Assembly (NCBI RefSeq): GCF_040412425.1
Contig: NC_089744.1
Location: forward strand, 29,774,501-29,838,500
Direction: 5' to 3'
Source of the DNA: Macrobrachium rosenbergii
Lineage: Eukaryota > Arthropoda > Malacostraca > Decapoda > Palaemonidae
DNA: 64,000 nucleotides
Position 1 is the stretch's first letter, and each line of letters begins with the position of its first letter. Positions 31,991 to 43,199 of this stretch are shown in pieces. Made by a program: the position numbers and the translations under genes. The notes under the pieces were generated by a model. That model ran no database searches. It saw only the letters and a list, made by a program, of their open reading frames with translations, and was not told the origin of the DNA.

Positions 31991-33088
31991 ATGTCATTTC
32001 TGGATCGGGTCCCGTGTCAGCCGGTGAAAAAGTCCATTCAGCACTTATTTCTAGGTAATTCCGTTGCTAGATACCAGAGAAAGCTAGATTCAGTCCCAAG
32101 AGTTCATGATATTAGAACTGTGGCCACCTCCATTAACTACTTCCATTACATGAATTTCGCGGATCTTACCAAGTACACTGGTTGGAAGTCTCCCTTAGTT
32201 TTCAAACGTCACTATTTGAAATCTTTAGAAGCCCTTAAATTCTCAACAGTAGCGGCAGGGAACGTTGTCCTCCTCTAGAACCCTTTCTGATTCCTAGTCA
32301 GTTCTTCCTCCACTGCCTCAGTTATCCCCTTACATTCATCCCAGTCAGGCATACCTTGATCTTGTCCCCTGACCGTTTTATCTGTATATTTGTCCGAGTG
32401 ACACATTTATTTTATAATTTTTACAAATTTTGTATAATTGTTTTGTTTAAGTATATTTTATACATTGTCATGTTAATTTTAAGCTCCCACCAGTTCCATT
32501 TGTACATTACTTGTAATTAGTGCTAGCAATTAAACCTGTTCGGTGGACTTATGGTCTTCTGTTCCCCTAACATTTCGTTGTCTCTTACAGCATAAGAATG
32601 ATATTTATTTCTCTGTTATTTTTTCACCGGCTGACACGGGACCCGATCCAGAAAAGGGATTTTGACGAAGGAAAAATCTATTTCTGGAGAGGGGCCCGTG
32701 TCACCCGGTGACCCACCCCTATTTTATGTTGTCTCCCTCCCATAGTAAACATCATTCTAGTGGGGTGGTGCTTTCATGGAATGCGGCTAGCGATGCTTTA
32801 TGTACAATCAGCGAGTGGTGCATGGGTTTGTAGCGGCACCTCTCGGTGGGACTTTTGACTTTGGGAATCTCTGTAGGACAGGGTTCCGTGTTTTTATAGT
32901 TCACCCTTTTCCATACACGACTCCATCTAATGGAGCTCGCTCTGGGGGTAATAACTCCAGCGTTTCATTTAGCTTTCTCTGGTATCTAGCAACGGAATTA
33001 CCTAGAAATAAGTGCTGAATGGACTTTTTCACCGGGTGACACGGGCCCCTCTCCAGAAATAGATTTTTCCTTCGTCAAAATCCCTTTT
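31991..33088 (+). mobile_element. DIRS-C: internally deleted DIRS element inserted in DIRS-B2
   Basis: Left repeat 31993-32083 (CTGGATCGGGTCCCGTGTCA, GAAAAAGTCCATTCAGCACT) is inverted at 32966-33056. At 32620-32712 an internal complementary region joins TTCACCGGCTGACACGGGAC (complement of left end) to TTTGACGAAGGAAAAATCTA and GGGGCCCGTGTCACCCGGTG (complement of right end). Between left repeat and this block only the C-terminus of a recombinase remains. So gag, RT and RNase H are deleted and it is about 1.1 kb. It lies in the internal complementary region of DIRS-B2, between GTCATTT and TATATAAGC. Confidence 0.85.
32087..32278 (+). pseudogene. DIRS-C tyrosine recombinase, C-terminal remnant
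   Basis: Plus-strand frame, open from within the left repeat, encodes SVPRVHDIRTVATSINYFHY, MNFADLTKYTGWKSPLVFKR, HYLKSLEALKFSTVAAG and stops at 32276-32278. It holds the HxxR box (HDIR), the conserved Trp in GWKS and the Tyr nucleophile in HYLKS. The core-binding domain and the first catalytic Arg are gone. The frame remains intact over this remnant, so the deletion may be recent or the frame may be preserved by chance. Confidence 0.8.
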
Positions 33089-33639
33089 TTATATAAGCTA
33101 CTTACCAAGTAATTACATTGCTGAATCCCACATTATAGGAGGTGGGATGCATGGGTTATCTATCCTAATACATTAAAATTAGTAATGTAAAGAAACACAA
33201 TATTGCTAGCATTAGTAAAAATGCTTGCTGGTCCCTTACCTGTTGAGAGAGCTGCTACAGGAAAGTACTGCCTCTGGATGGCACTCTTCTCAACGCATAG
33301 CGGCATGGCGGTATAGCCAAGAGTCGCCTGCTACATAGCAGGATTCCTTTGTTTCAAAGGAGTGTCCGATTGCATACAAAGATTAAACAGTTTGCCCCTG
33401 CCCTGGGCATAGTACCAGAAAAAACACAACCAGAGAATATATAAAACAAAACACATTTGCCCATAGCCAAACATTACAGCATACCATTACCCAACATGTG
33501 GATAAAACTGGTGAGCACTCCAAATACCAAGTACCCCCAAGCTCCCCTGCAACTCAATACCATGACTCAAGGCAAAAAAAAAAAAAGGAAGAATGAAGGA
33601 AGCTTCCTACACTCCTCCCAACACCATACCAGCAATTGA

Positions 33640-35142
33640 AATAGGCCCAAAGGTACTGCAATCTCCATAGACAGTTTCAATGTCACGCAAATAATGAGTT
33701 GCAAAAACCTATTTGCATTTCCAAAATGTTGTCAGAATGATACAGGCAATAGACAAATTATGCCTAAAAGCCAGGGACATGGCAACTGCCCTTACTTCAT
33801 GCATTTTGACTTTCTCTATGGGCAACGTATCTTCGTCAATTTGTGAGTGTGCTTCTAGAATTAAATCCTTGATGAAAAACGCCAAGGCATTTTTTGAAAG
33901 AGGGAGAGAAGGATCCTTAACTGAGCAACAAAGGTGGCTCAATGTCCCACGGATCTTTTCTGTTCAGTAAATAGTATCTTTAACGCCCTTACAGGGCAAA
34001 GGGTTCTTTCTACTTCGTCAGGACCCAAGATATCTATTAAACTTTTAACAATGAATGAGTGAGGTTGGCAGGGGACTTATTCTTGGCTAAAAACCCTAAG
34101 GTAAATGAGCAGATGGCATTACCTTGAGAGAAACCAACCTTTTTATCCAAAGCGTGAAGCTCACTGACTTTCTTGGCCATCGCTAACACTACAGGCGGTC
34201 CCCGGTTTACGACGGGGTTCCGTTTGCCTACGTCGTAACCCAAAATCGTCGAAGCTGGAAAATCGTCGAAAATCGTCAAAAATCATAAGAAAACCTTACT
34301 TTTAATGCTCTGGGTGCATTGAAAACGACGTAAACTGCATTATTATTGAGTTTTACATCAAAAAAACCTTCAAATTATGATTATTATGCTGTTTTGGGGC
34401 CATATTTCTTCCGTCGGATTCGACGACGCGTCGTAACCCCGAACATGCGTCGTAAGTCGGGAAATAATTTCTGATGAATATATTTGAAAAGCGTCAGAAC
34501 CTCGAACGTCAGAAGTCGGAACCGTCGTAAACCGGGGACTGCCTGTACTATGAACAGAGTTTTCCTATAAGGTCCCTTAAGGAGAGAGATTGCGTAGGTT
34601 CAAAGCGTGGTTGCAATAGCTACTTCAGTACCACGTCTAAATTCCAGGCTACTAATCTTTTTGCTTGGTCGTATCAAACGACTTGATAAGATCAGAAAGG
34701 TCCTTATCAGTGGAGAGATCTAAACCTCTATGTCTAAAAACAGAGCTCAACATTGCTTTGTATCCTTTAATGGCTGCGGTGGAAAGGTTCCTGGTAGACT
34801 TCAAATATAGAAGGAAATCACCAATTTCCGCTATAGTCACCGATTTCCACTAGACACCTTAGAAGACGAGATGTTGTTTCTCCTGCACCAGTCACGGAAG
34901 ATTGACCACTTGGCTTGGTAAACTTTGCTTGAGGAAAGTCGTCTACACCGAGCAATAGTGTTCACAACTGCGTTTGAAAATCCTTTCGCTCGCACCAATC
35001 TGATGACAGTCTGAATGCGGTTAGAGCTAGAGTGGACAGTCCTTGATGGAACCTTCTGAAATGTGGTTGCCTGAGTAGACTGGGTTTTTGAGGTAATAGT
35101 CTTGGAAAATCTACTAGAAGCTCCAGCAAGTCTGGGAACCAT
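33640..35142 (-). pseudogene. DIRS-B2 tyrosine recombinase, split by a MITE
   Basis: Core-binding part 35142-34640: KVYQAKWSIFRDWCRRN, IGDFLLYLKSTRNLSTAAIK and GYKAMLSSVFRHRGLDLS. Catalytic part 34279-33640: PVVLAMAKKVSELHALDKKV (box I Arg changed to Lys), KVKMHEVRAVAMSLAF (HxxR box intact), THYLRDIETVYGD (Tyr nucleophile). A 354-bp MITE interrupts it at 34192-34545. Apart from the insertion it is better preserved than the B1 enzyme. Confidence 0.8.
34192..34545. mobile_element. Mariner-type MITE in DIRS-B2 recombinase
   Basis: 354 bp, ends CAGGCGGTCCCCGGTTTACG and CGTAAACCGGGGACTGCCTG, flanked by TA on both sides (34190-34191, 34546-34547). The centre contains repeated CGTCGTAA and AATCGTC words. 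The recombinase reading resumes directly after it. A shorter element with the same outer ends is at 46249-46434. Confidence 0.88.
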
Positions 35143-35790
35143 TCTCGGGCTGGCCAGGATGGGCTACTAATGTCATCTTTACATTCCGATGACTTAGGAA
35201 CTTGTTTAACACTTCTCTCACCATCTTGAATGGGGGAAAGGCATAAACGTCCATGTTCAACCAATCCAGAAGCATCGTGTCTGTCGCCCAAGCTTGTGGA
35301 TCTGGCGCTGGCGAACAATACAGGGGGAGGCGATGATTTTTTGCAGTCGCAAACAGATCTAGAATCAGTCTTCCCCACCATTTCCATAACTCTATGCAAA
35401 CTAGAAGGTCTAGAGTCCACTCCGTGGGGAGAACTTGTCTTTGACAGCTGGGTTCATCTGCTAAAACGTTGCATTCCCTTGAATTAATCTGGTCAGGATC
35501 TGGGTTCAATTCTGATCCACCCAAATGAGAAGAAGGGCTCTTGCTGCTTGGCAAAGGGAGAAAGAATAAGTTCCCCCTTGTTTTCTTATATGAGATAGAG
35601 CTGTTGTGTTGTCCGAATGGACGGACACTGTCTCCTGGACACCTCCGATGCAAACGCTTGCAATCCCCAGTGAATTGCCGTCAATTTGTGTTGATGTGCC
35701 ACTTTATCTGTTCCAAAGTCCACAGGCCTGAAACTTCTTTGTCTCCCAGGAGGGCTCCCCAACCCAGGTCTGGCGCGTCTGAATAAAAAC
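35114..35790 (-). pseudogene. DIRS-B2 RNase H and linker
   Basis: Minus-strand frames contain QHNSSISYKKTRGNLFFLPL (RNase H block), CNVLADEPSCQRQVLPTEWT, LILDLFATAKNHRLPLYCSP and YAFPPFKMVREVLNKF. The last three are strongly conserved in DIRS pol. The ELKA segment precedes them in another frame (35700 region). Frames are broken. Confidence 0.8.
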
Positions 35791-35849
35791 TAGGTCGGGG
35801 TTCAGAGAGAGAAGTGACTTCCACCAGGCCAGAGGCCAGATCTTTTATT

Positions 35850-36660
35850 TCCTTCGTTATTGGAAAAACGAAGGAATCCGGGTGTTTCTTCCTGTTCTAG
35901 TTGACTTTCAGGAAGAACTGTAGGTTTCTCATGTGAAGCCTTCCTTGGGACACGAACTGCTCCATGGACGAGAGAGTCCCCAACAGGCTCATCCAACTGT
36001 TTGCAGAACAGGACTGAATGGTGAGAAACTCGTTTATTTTCTGAAGGCAGGGGTTTATCCTTTGGGGGGAGGGAAAAACCTGAAAACTCCAAGAGTTTAT
36101 CCTCATCCCAAATAAGTCATCTCCTGAGAAGGAGTCAGTTGAGATTTTTGGAAATTCAACAAGAGGCCTAAATCCTGGGTGAGAAGAAGGGTCTTGTGAA
36201 GGTCCTCCGCACATTTTTCCTTCGACTGGAAGTGAATAAGCCAACTGTCGAGATACAACGAAACGTTGACTCCCATCAGATGTAACCATTTTGCCATTGG
36301 GGCAAGAACACGCGTGAATACCTGTGGAGCTGTCAACTAATCGAAGCAAAGGGCTCTGAACTGGTACACTTTTCGCTGGAACACAAACCTTAAAAATTTC
36401 CTCGAATCCCAATGGATTGGGACATGGATGTAGGCGTCTTCCATGTCTATCAAGATCATCCAATCCTCCAGATGAATGGATGCAAGGACGGACTGGGACG
36501 TCTCCACCTTGAATTTGGTTTTCTGTACATGCAAGCTCAGAGCGCTTACATCCACAACTGGCCTCCAGCCCCCGACGCTTTGGGGACTACAAACAGTTGA
36601 TTGTAGAACCCCGGAGATGAGATGTCCTCGGCTAGTTTGATTGCTTCTTTTACGAGGAGA
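35850..36660 (-). pseudogene. DIRS-B2 reverse transcriptase
   Basis: Contains LSLHVQKTKFKVETSQSVLA, WMILIDMEDAYIHVPIHWDS (motif A, Asp kept), FQRKVYQFRALCF, then STAPQVFTRVLAPMAKWLHL and VSLYLDSWLIHF, where the catalytic YLDD has become YLDS. The thumb reads LGLLLNFQKSQLTPSQEMTY. The first catalytic Asp is intact and the third is lost. A frame change falls at about 36337. Confidence 0.82.
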
Positions 36661-36911
36661 GCTGTCACTTCTTGCAAAATGGCTGAAAATTTCTCAAGAG
36701 TTTGCCAAGTAAGCCGTCAATGAAAAAGGCTTGTAGCTCAAAGAGGGTTTTTCAGAAACGGGATCGAGTAGCCCCCTCTTAGAACTTGGACAATCCAATT
36801 CTCAGCTCCTCTTGCTTTCCAATGCTCCCAGAAAAGTAGGAGCCTTGCCCCCAAAGGTGTGAGGAGGACTAGATCCTCACTTATGTGCGGGTGGTTTGTA
36901 GTAGGATTTTT

Positions 36912-39453
36912 TTATAGCTCTGGGGGTGAAACGAGTGTTTCCGCGAGGTCTAGGGAAGCCTCTTTGTCTGCCTCTACCCCAAAGGGCTGGGGTTGGACAG
37001 GAGAAATTGCCCTAGGGGGAAAAGCCAGAGTCTCTCTAGGCCGTCTCATTGATTGTGTGAGGAGATCCTGCGTAGATTTCTGTTGAAGATCAGTCGCAAT
37101 TTGTAGCAGAGTCGATTGAGGGGAATCTTGTCCAGAGGCGAGAAAAGGAGTGCAGACTTCTGGGAAGGAGAAACTCCCTTCGTGGTGTATGAACACCAAA
37201 GCCCCCTTTTCTTGAGGATACCCTTTGCAAAAAGGGAGGATAACTCAAAAGAGCCGTCTCTACTACCCCATCCAGGCAAGAGATGACTCCCAAAAAATCC
37301 GAAGAGAAGTCTTCAGGGATATGAGGGCACTCCTTCACTTTATGAGCAAGAGCTCCTACTGCCCAGTCGAGAAAGCTGAGCACTTCCAAGACTCTGAACA
37401 AATGCTTGGTCAGATGGTCCATCTCCGAGGACGAGAACAAAATCTTGGCTGCATTGAACGCCGACCGCCTGGAAGAGTCAACTAAACCAGAGAAGTCTCC
37501 CTGGAAGGAGGCAGGAGCTCCCATGGAAGAAGCCTCCCTCTCTGGTCACAAACGAAGATATCGTCTCTGCGACAGCCTAGACGGAGGGCAAGAAAAGGAG
37601 GCTCTTCCCTGCTCCCTCATGCTCGAGAGCCAGTTCTCCACTTCACGGAGAGCCTTCTTAGCTGAAGCGGACAAAACCATTTTAGGAAGTCTTGAGGAAG
37701 GCGTCGGGTTATCCATAATATAAGTTGAAGCAGGAGATGCCGGAGCTGCAGGAGAGAAGTGATCAGGAAAGGTCACCAGCAGAAAATTGAGTAAGGAGGC
37801 GTACGCCAACGGAGGAGAAACAGGGTCCGCTACTTCCTCTTCCTCTGAAGAGATTGGTGACAGATCCGCAATGGGCTGGGGGACCGATGGGGCTTTCTGA
37901 ATTAAGCCCAGGATATTGTCCAATTGCGCTGGATCGCCTGAACACAAGGATCCAATACAGAAGCCGCAACTGTCGTAGTAGGTAGAACCAAGGAAGACAC
38001 AGGCTCTAACAAAGAAATCGATGAAATCGGGCGCTTGGAAGCAGCATTAGCCTTGGGCACCAAAGGAGCGTCTTGCTGCAAAACAGAAATGGGCGCCAAC
38101 GGGCGCTCAGAAGTCGGTGAGCGCTTGGGAGCCGACGGGCGCTCAGATGCCAGTGGGCGCTCGGAGTTGATGGACACTCGGGAGCCAAAGAGCGCTCAGC
38201 AAAGAGGCGCTCAGGAGATGATGGGCACACAACAGATGAATGGCGCTCGGAGGGAGCCGCAACAGAAGAAGCACCATGAACCACTGGAGAAGGAAGATCT
38301 GGCGCCACCGACAACTTCTCCACCAACGAAGATTCAGGAACAGCAGACTGTACAGGCACTACAAGAACAGGAGTTGGGCACATGGGCGCTGGAGAACCCT
38401 CCGACATCACGACCTGCCTCTGCAAGTCCTCCGAAGCTAAAGATGAGTGCTTAGAAGACGAAGCTCTCAACGCCGAAGAGCGCTTCCAAGAAGTAGCGTG
38501 CTTAGAAGGTAGAACTTGTCCCATAAACGCTGGATGATCCTGGGAGAAACGTTCCGGACTGTCCCATAAGCTACAGGAAGGAAGACGTTCTGGAGAAGCC
38601 TCTTTAGCCTTCTTAATCGGAACAGCAGAAGGTTGAGAAGCGGCCGCGGCGCATCTTTTCAGAGGACGAGATTCGCCTAGCCACTGGCGCCTAGGACTGG
38701 AGTCACTGCTGGAAATACTAGAGGACAGGTGATCCACTTCCATAGACACCCGTTTCCAGCAGCGCTCTGTCGTAACCTGGGAATTGGCAACAGGTACGAC
38801 TGAGGGGGCGACTGCCTCTGGGCAGACCCCACTGACCTTCTCTGGGCTGCCAGTTTGGCTCCTCCCAGGTTTAGGGGAGTTTGCCAGGGACCTTGGCCTA
38901 GGAGAATCAGCAGGACAGACAGCCACCTCCTCCACTAACACTTCACTATCACCTTTCACATTCACTTTGTCCATTAGGACTTTAACGGAAGCACCAATTT
39001 TTTCCATTGTGTCAACGAGTAATCCAAACTTAAGATTAATTCTTGATTCAAGGCTGGTAATGAGGTCAGGATCGGGAGTAAGGGAGCCAGGGTGCAGAGT
39101 AATCGGTACAGATTGAGACATGGGATCAGGTGGAACAAAGGATACAGAATCAGAAACATCAGACAAAGATTTTTCCGACACCTGACTAGCTAAAGTCTTC
39201 TTACTAGTAGCCCTAGATGCTGCTTTTCTCTTTTTATCCCTGTCTAATTTCATTAAATGACTATTCTTCCACATTTTTGGATCCCAAGAGACACACTCAT
39301 TACAGGTAAACTCAGGGGAACAAACTTGACCCCTGCAAGAAGAACAGAGATTATGAGGGTCATAACATGCTTAATCAGTCTCGTATTGCAGCCTTTACTG
39401 CAATACCTAACACTCTGAAAGCCCGAGTCGGACATGCTAACAAGTTGAGTCAA
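36912..39453 (-). pseudogene. DIRS-B2 gag
   Basis: The N-terminus near 39439 reads MSDSGFQSVRYCSKGCNTRL, then in a shifted frame a Cys-rich module (CSSCRGQVC, CNECVSW) continuing into the 422-codon frame 39274-38006: HLMKLDRDKKRKAASRATSK, GASVKVLMDKVNVKGDSE, PGRSQTGSPEKVSGVCPEAV. A Ser/Arg/Pro repeat (SERPLASERPSAPKRSPTSE) lies at about 38010-38260. Farther on come PKMVLSASAKKALREVENWL and GAPASFQGDFSGLVDSSRR, FLDWAVGALAHKVKECPHI. Homologous block by block to B1 gag, without the piggyBac insertion. At least three frameshifts. Confidence 0.78.
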
Positions 39454-40019
39454 AGTAAGTCCAAAAAATTATCAAATTTGGTAATACAAGTCTTAAGAGA
39501 AAACCTGACACTAACTAATTGTGCTGAAAAGGCTACCATAAAGCAAATACTTCACCAATGATCCAAGATCAACAGAGAAGAGAAATTTCAAATAACCGCT
39601 ACTGCCAATCACTGTAACCACAGCCATCAGCCGGCAGAAACATATTGAGCTCGTCTGCTAAGCTGATTCCTCTCTTATCTCGAAAGTGGGCAGGGTCACT
39701 TGCCTAGCCAAAACAAAAGTAGCGCTACCACGAATTTCAAAATTCTAGTTGCCGGTAAATAGAAACTAATAGCTATGTAATTACTTGGTAAGTAGCTTAT
39801 ATAAAACATCCTTTCTTTGCATTCATTTATGCTTCTTTTCTCTTTCTAATTTTACTTCCACTGAGTGATTTTCATTGATAAACTTCTTATTATTTATGTG
39901 TGGGTTATTTCATTTCATTGAATTTTCAGTCTTGTTCTCTCTGGCAAAGCTGGGCAGTTATAATCAACTTGATAACTAAATAGCCCTGTTTGATTAACAT
40001 GTTATTACCAATTGCTATA

Positions 40020-40193
40020 CAGTCGACCCCCGTATTTGCTGGGGATGCTTATCACTACCCACCCCCCGCCCCCAAATAGCTCATATCCGAATACTTAAAA
40101 CCTCTAAAAATGCTTATAACTGCCTATTTTGATAGTTCAAAACACCAAAAATCTCTCTACAAACCTGAATATTTTAAAAGTTTGATCACAAAA
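40020..40193. mobile_element. Left half of a mariner-type MITE cut by DIRS-A2
   Basis: After TA (40018-40019) it begins CAGTCGACCCCCGTATTTGC, and runs to AAGTTTGATCACAAAA. Its wording matches the intact MITE at 13944-14286 read in reverse (ATGCTTATAACTGCC, TGATAGTTCAAAACACC). The second half is at 49262-49432. Confidence 0.82.
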
Positions 40194-40989
40194 TCATTTC
40201 TTAAAGTAAATTGTATTTTTCCTAACTACAGCATACAACCTGAGGTCCTTTACATTAGGAATTACTTACAGCAAAGCTGGAAACAGTTATTAAAACTCTT
40301 GAACGAGGTGGTTAGGCAGTAACTACCATCTGGTAGGTGGGAATCCCACCTGCCTGAATGTAAACATTCAGCCCAGGTTTCAGACTGAGAGGTGGCATGA
40401 GGTGGGCATAAATGTAATCTAAAGGACCTCAGGTTTGTATAGTTAGGAAAAACACAATTTACTTTAAAAATTGTGATTTGTTCCTACACGAAATACAAAC
40501 CAGCAGTCCTTTACATTCGAAGACTCACTTGTTGGAGGGAGGAATCTGAATGAGTCTCTGTGGAGACTGGAGTTTGCCACACCTGGGCTGCTACTCCTGG
40601 TCAAAAGAGCAAGGAGTAACATGCCTCTGACATACTGATCAGAGTACAGGAACTGCGAGATCAACTGTCAGACATTTTCAAATGAGTGAAGAATCATAAC
40701 TCATATAAAAATAGGCACGGAAGAATCTAGAGTCGGAGGCAGTAACGCAAAAACCAGAAAAAGGTTTTTCTTATTGCCAGGGCCTCCTTCCTCCCTTTGC
40801 TAGAGGAAGGAGCAGGATTGCTGATGTGATTCTATAGAACGGGTGCTTGATGTGTAAGCTTACCGCATCAGACGCCAGTTCCATTAAGTGTCAGTTCAGG
40901 TCCCATCCTCTGCCTGAAGGAAGAGAAGCAGGGGGATGAGGAAGGAGGAGGAGGAGACGCCAGTCAGTCTCGTATTCCCTCTCAATTCC

Positions 40990-42112
40990 AGAATCGCACA
41001 CCTTAGGTGAGATGCTACCTGTCCTCTTATAGGAGCCGGGTAAGAAAACACAACTTGTTGAGCAGCCACCACAGGTCCAAGGAAAGGGGGTTCCAAAGAC
41101 TCATGGGCAAAAACCCGAAGGTAGAAAGGCATGAATGTCTGATGAGACCACAGTTCTGCTTTCAGGCCAACAGAAACTTCTGGAATGTGAGGGATGGGCC
41201 AAGCCACTGACTTCGTGAGCTCTCAGGTGGAGTGTACAGGTGTCGTCAACATCAGCTGCGGAGTACAGTACCCTTCCGACCATCACACGAGGCCAGAAAG
41301 AAAGACGTGTCCTTGGACACTTCTTTCTTGGGCGAGTTAGTACTAGCACAAAGTCATTGACACCCATTAAAGATGTCGAGACTTCTTCGGAAAGCACCAC
41401 AGCACCCTAACAGGACAAAGCAGCGACTGATCTGGATCATCGACTGCAAAGTCCAAGGGGGAGGGGATCACAAAGAACTCAACCCTGGCAACAGGTGCCG
41501 ACAGGTTAGGAGTTCACTACGACATCCAAGACAGAGTCGAGCTAATTATCCAAATCCCTTGAACGCTCACAGCAAAGAAGGTCCATGAAGATCATCATCT
41601 TCTCCGATGCCAGAATGAGACAAGAAATGGTTCTGAGAGTTGGAACTCTGTCTGACGACTCTCGCAAGGGCGTGTGCACAGCACGAGACACAAACCCTAA
41701 ACGAGAATCACATGATGCCCAGGGGCCTGAGGTCCTTGGGAGACCAAGACCAATCAGAGCTTCTCATTAGTAGCTAAATCTCAACTGAGGAGAAAAAGGC
41801 TACTTTCAGGTGAAAGACTAGGCCAAATGTGGACCTAAGTCTTTATGACTAAACCGGAGAGAAGCAACTCTCGGCGAAGAAGACAAGGAAGTCTGCAACC
41901 TGCTGAAGAGCAGATCTGACAAGAGAAAAACTCCCGTCAATGACACCAACCAGCAAAGACGGCTCCAATCCCTGAGTACTGCTACAGAGGATTGATAGGG
42001 ATATCCAGCTATCTCTGTTGCCGCCTGGCGAGAAGCCTTTGCTTGCAAGGAAAGCCGGATAGTCTCTAGTCGTGAAGGCACAAGGATTGTACTGCCTGAG
42101 AAGCCGCTTCAC
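40990..42112 (-). pseudogene. DIRS-A2 tyrosine recombinase, broken
   Basis: The minus-strand 42112-41818 frames hold QQVADFLVFFAESCFSP in the core-binding region. The 41400-40896 frames hold LHLRAHEVSGLAHPSHSRSF (HxxR box with its Arg changed to Ser), then SHQTFMPFYLRVFAHESLEP and PFLGPVVAAQQVVFSYPAPI, the Tyr-containing C-terminus. This C-terminal stretch is the best match to A1 (FYLQG, LGPVEAAQQ). Multiple stops. Confidence 0.72.
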
Positions 42113-42119
42113 GTGTCGC

Positions 42120-43070
42120 TGGCACAGAAGGTCAGATCAGGGAGGAACTCTTCTCAGTGCCTCGGAAGCAGAGCTAGCGGGTCGGGCAAAAGGCGAAGTC
42201 TTCCAGCATTCATCTAGATTCAGAGTGAACAACACTTTGCTAAACTCCTTGCAAATTAGACAAATACGAAGAGAAGATGAAGATGTCGAGGTTGTCCCAC
42301 CATGACAGCATGCATCACCGTAGCGGTCTGTGGGTCTGGTACAATGAAGCAGAAGACCTGCAGACTTCTGTTGAGGCAGTAGGCAAACAGAAAGATGATA
42401 GGGGGAGCCCTCAAGTTGAGCAACCTCTCTGTGAAGAATTGAGTGATGCGAGCTCTCTGTCCCTGTCACTCGATGCCAGAGGCCGAGCTTCCCTGCCAAT
42501 ACATCCCATTGCCTGGAATGTATCTGGCTGATGGCTCTACAGAGTGCAGTGTGTGCCAAAGTTCACTCGAGCACCCGCAAAGTCAACCAAAGCAACAGTA
42601 GGGAAACAAGACTCTTGTTTGTTGACATATGCCACTACTGTGGTGTTGTTGCCTGACAACATCACAGAGTATCTCAAATAAAAAAAAATCCTGAAACTCT
42701 CGGAGGGCCAGGAAACTGCCTTCGAGTTCCAGGATGTCAGTGAGAAGGTATGTATCGTCTCGACTGCAAACCTTGAAGACAACGGTCTTACAGGTGTGCG
42801 CCTATTCCCCGGTCAGTGCATCTGAGAAAAGAAGCATGTTGCGAGGAGAATATGCAGGCATATTCAGAGGTTCCTGTCGATCAAGCACCAGCCTAAATCC
42901 TCCCTCATCCTTTGAGAGAGGAAAGGATTAAGAACTGGAAGCAGATTTCCTTCATTCCCCAGAAGAGAATCGAAGGTGAAGCTGCCCGAGGGGACAGCTT
43001 CTGCAGCAACGACAGGACACCGAAGACGACTAGCTCTAGCCGGGCTGGCTGCTCCTGAAGTCAGGAACAT
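42120..43070 (-). pseudogene. DIRS-A2 RNase H region, broken
   Basis: Minus-strand frames include NNTTVVAYVNKQESCFPTVA (RNase H block), and on the plus strand the same wording as A1 (TTGTTGACATATGCCAC, GGTGTTGTTGCC, CTGAAACTCTCGGAGGGCCA). MFLTSGAASPARASRLRC lies upstream. Compared with A1 the layout is the same but with more stops. Reverse transcriptase motifs expected just upstream are not visible. Confidence 0.65.
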
Positions 43071-43199
43071 GGGAGAAGAAACAAAGCGGAAGTTCGATGA
43101 AAGATGGCCGAGACCTGGAGGAAAACAAATACTTCTCCTGAAGGCTATCCACTACCAGGTCTCAGCTATGTTGCTGTCATATAGTCCAATGACTTGACA

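Larger units (their letters stand above)
30261..39806 (-). mobile_element. DIRS-type YR retrotransposon, copy B2, with three nested insertions
   Basis: Left end ACATTTTTATAATAAAATAA, TACTTACTAAGTAATTACAT. Right end (39640-39806) with ATTTCAAAATTCTAGTTGCC, ATGTAATTACTTGGTAAGTA. The arms match in inverted orientation once the insertion at 30325-31768 is removed (GAATTTTGAAATTC, GTTTTGGCTAGC, CCCACTTTC). Minus-strand order is gag, RT, RNase H, recombinase. Inserted in it: a piggyBac-like element in the left repeat, DIRS-C in the internal complementary region, and a mariner-type MITE in the recombinase gene. Lies in the first PRMT9 intron. Confidence 0.88.

Noticed and set aside
31991..32278. 95-codon plus-strand frame read as a complete small gene
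   Set aside because: Its first third is the DIRS-C terminal repeat and the rest is the C-terminus of a recombinase, so the start codon at 31991 is not a true gene start.
38035..38454. 139-codon plus-strand frame, Glu/Gln-rich
   Set aside because: Shadow of the repeat-rich DIRS-B2 gag read on the other strand. No splice signals or family match.
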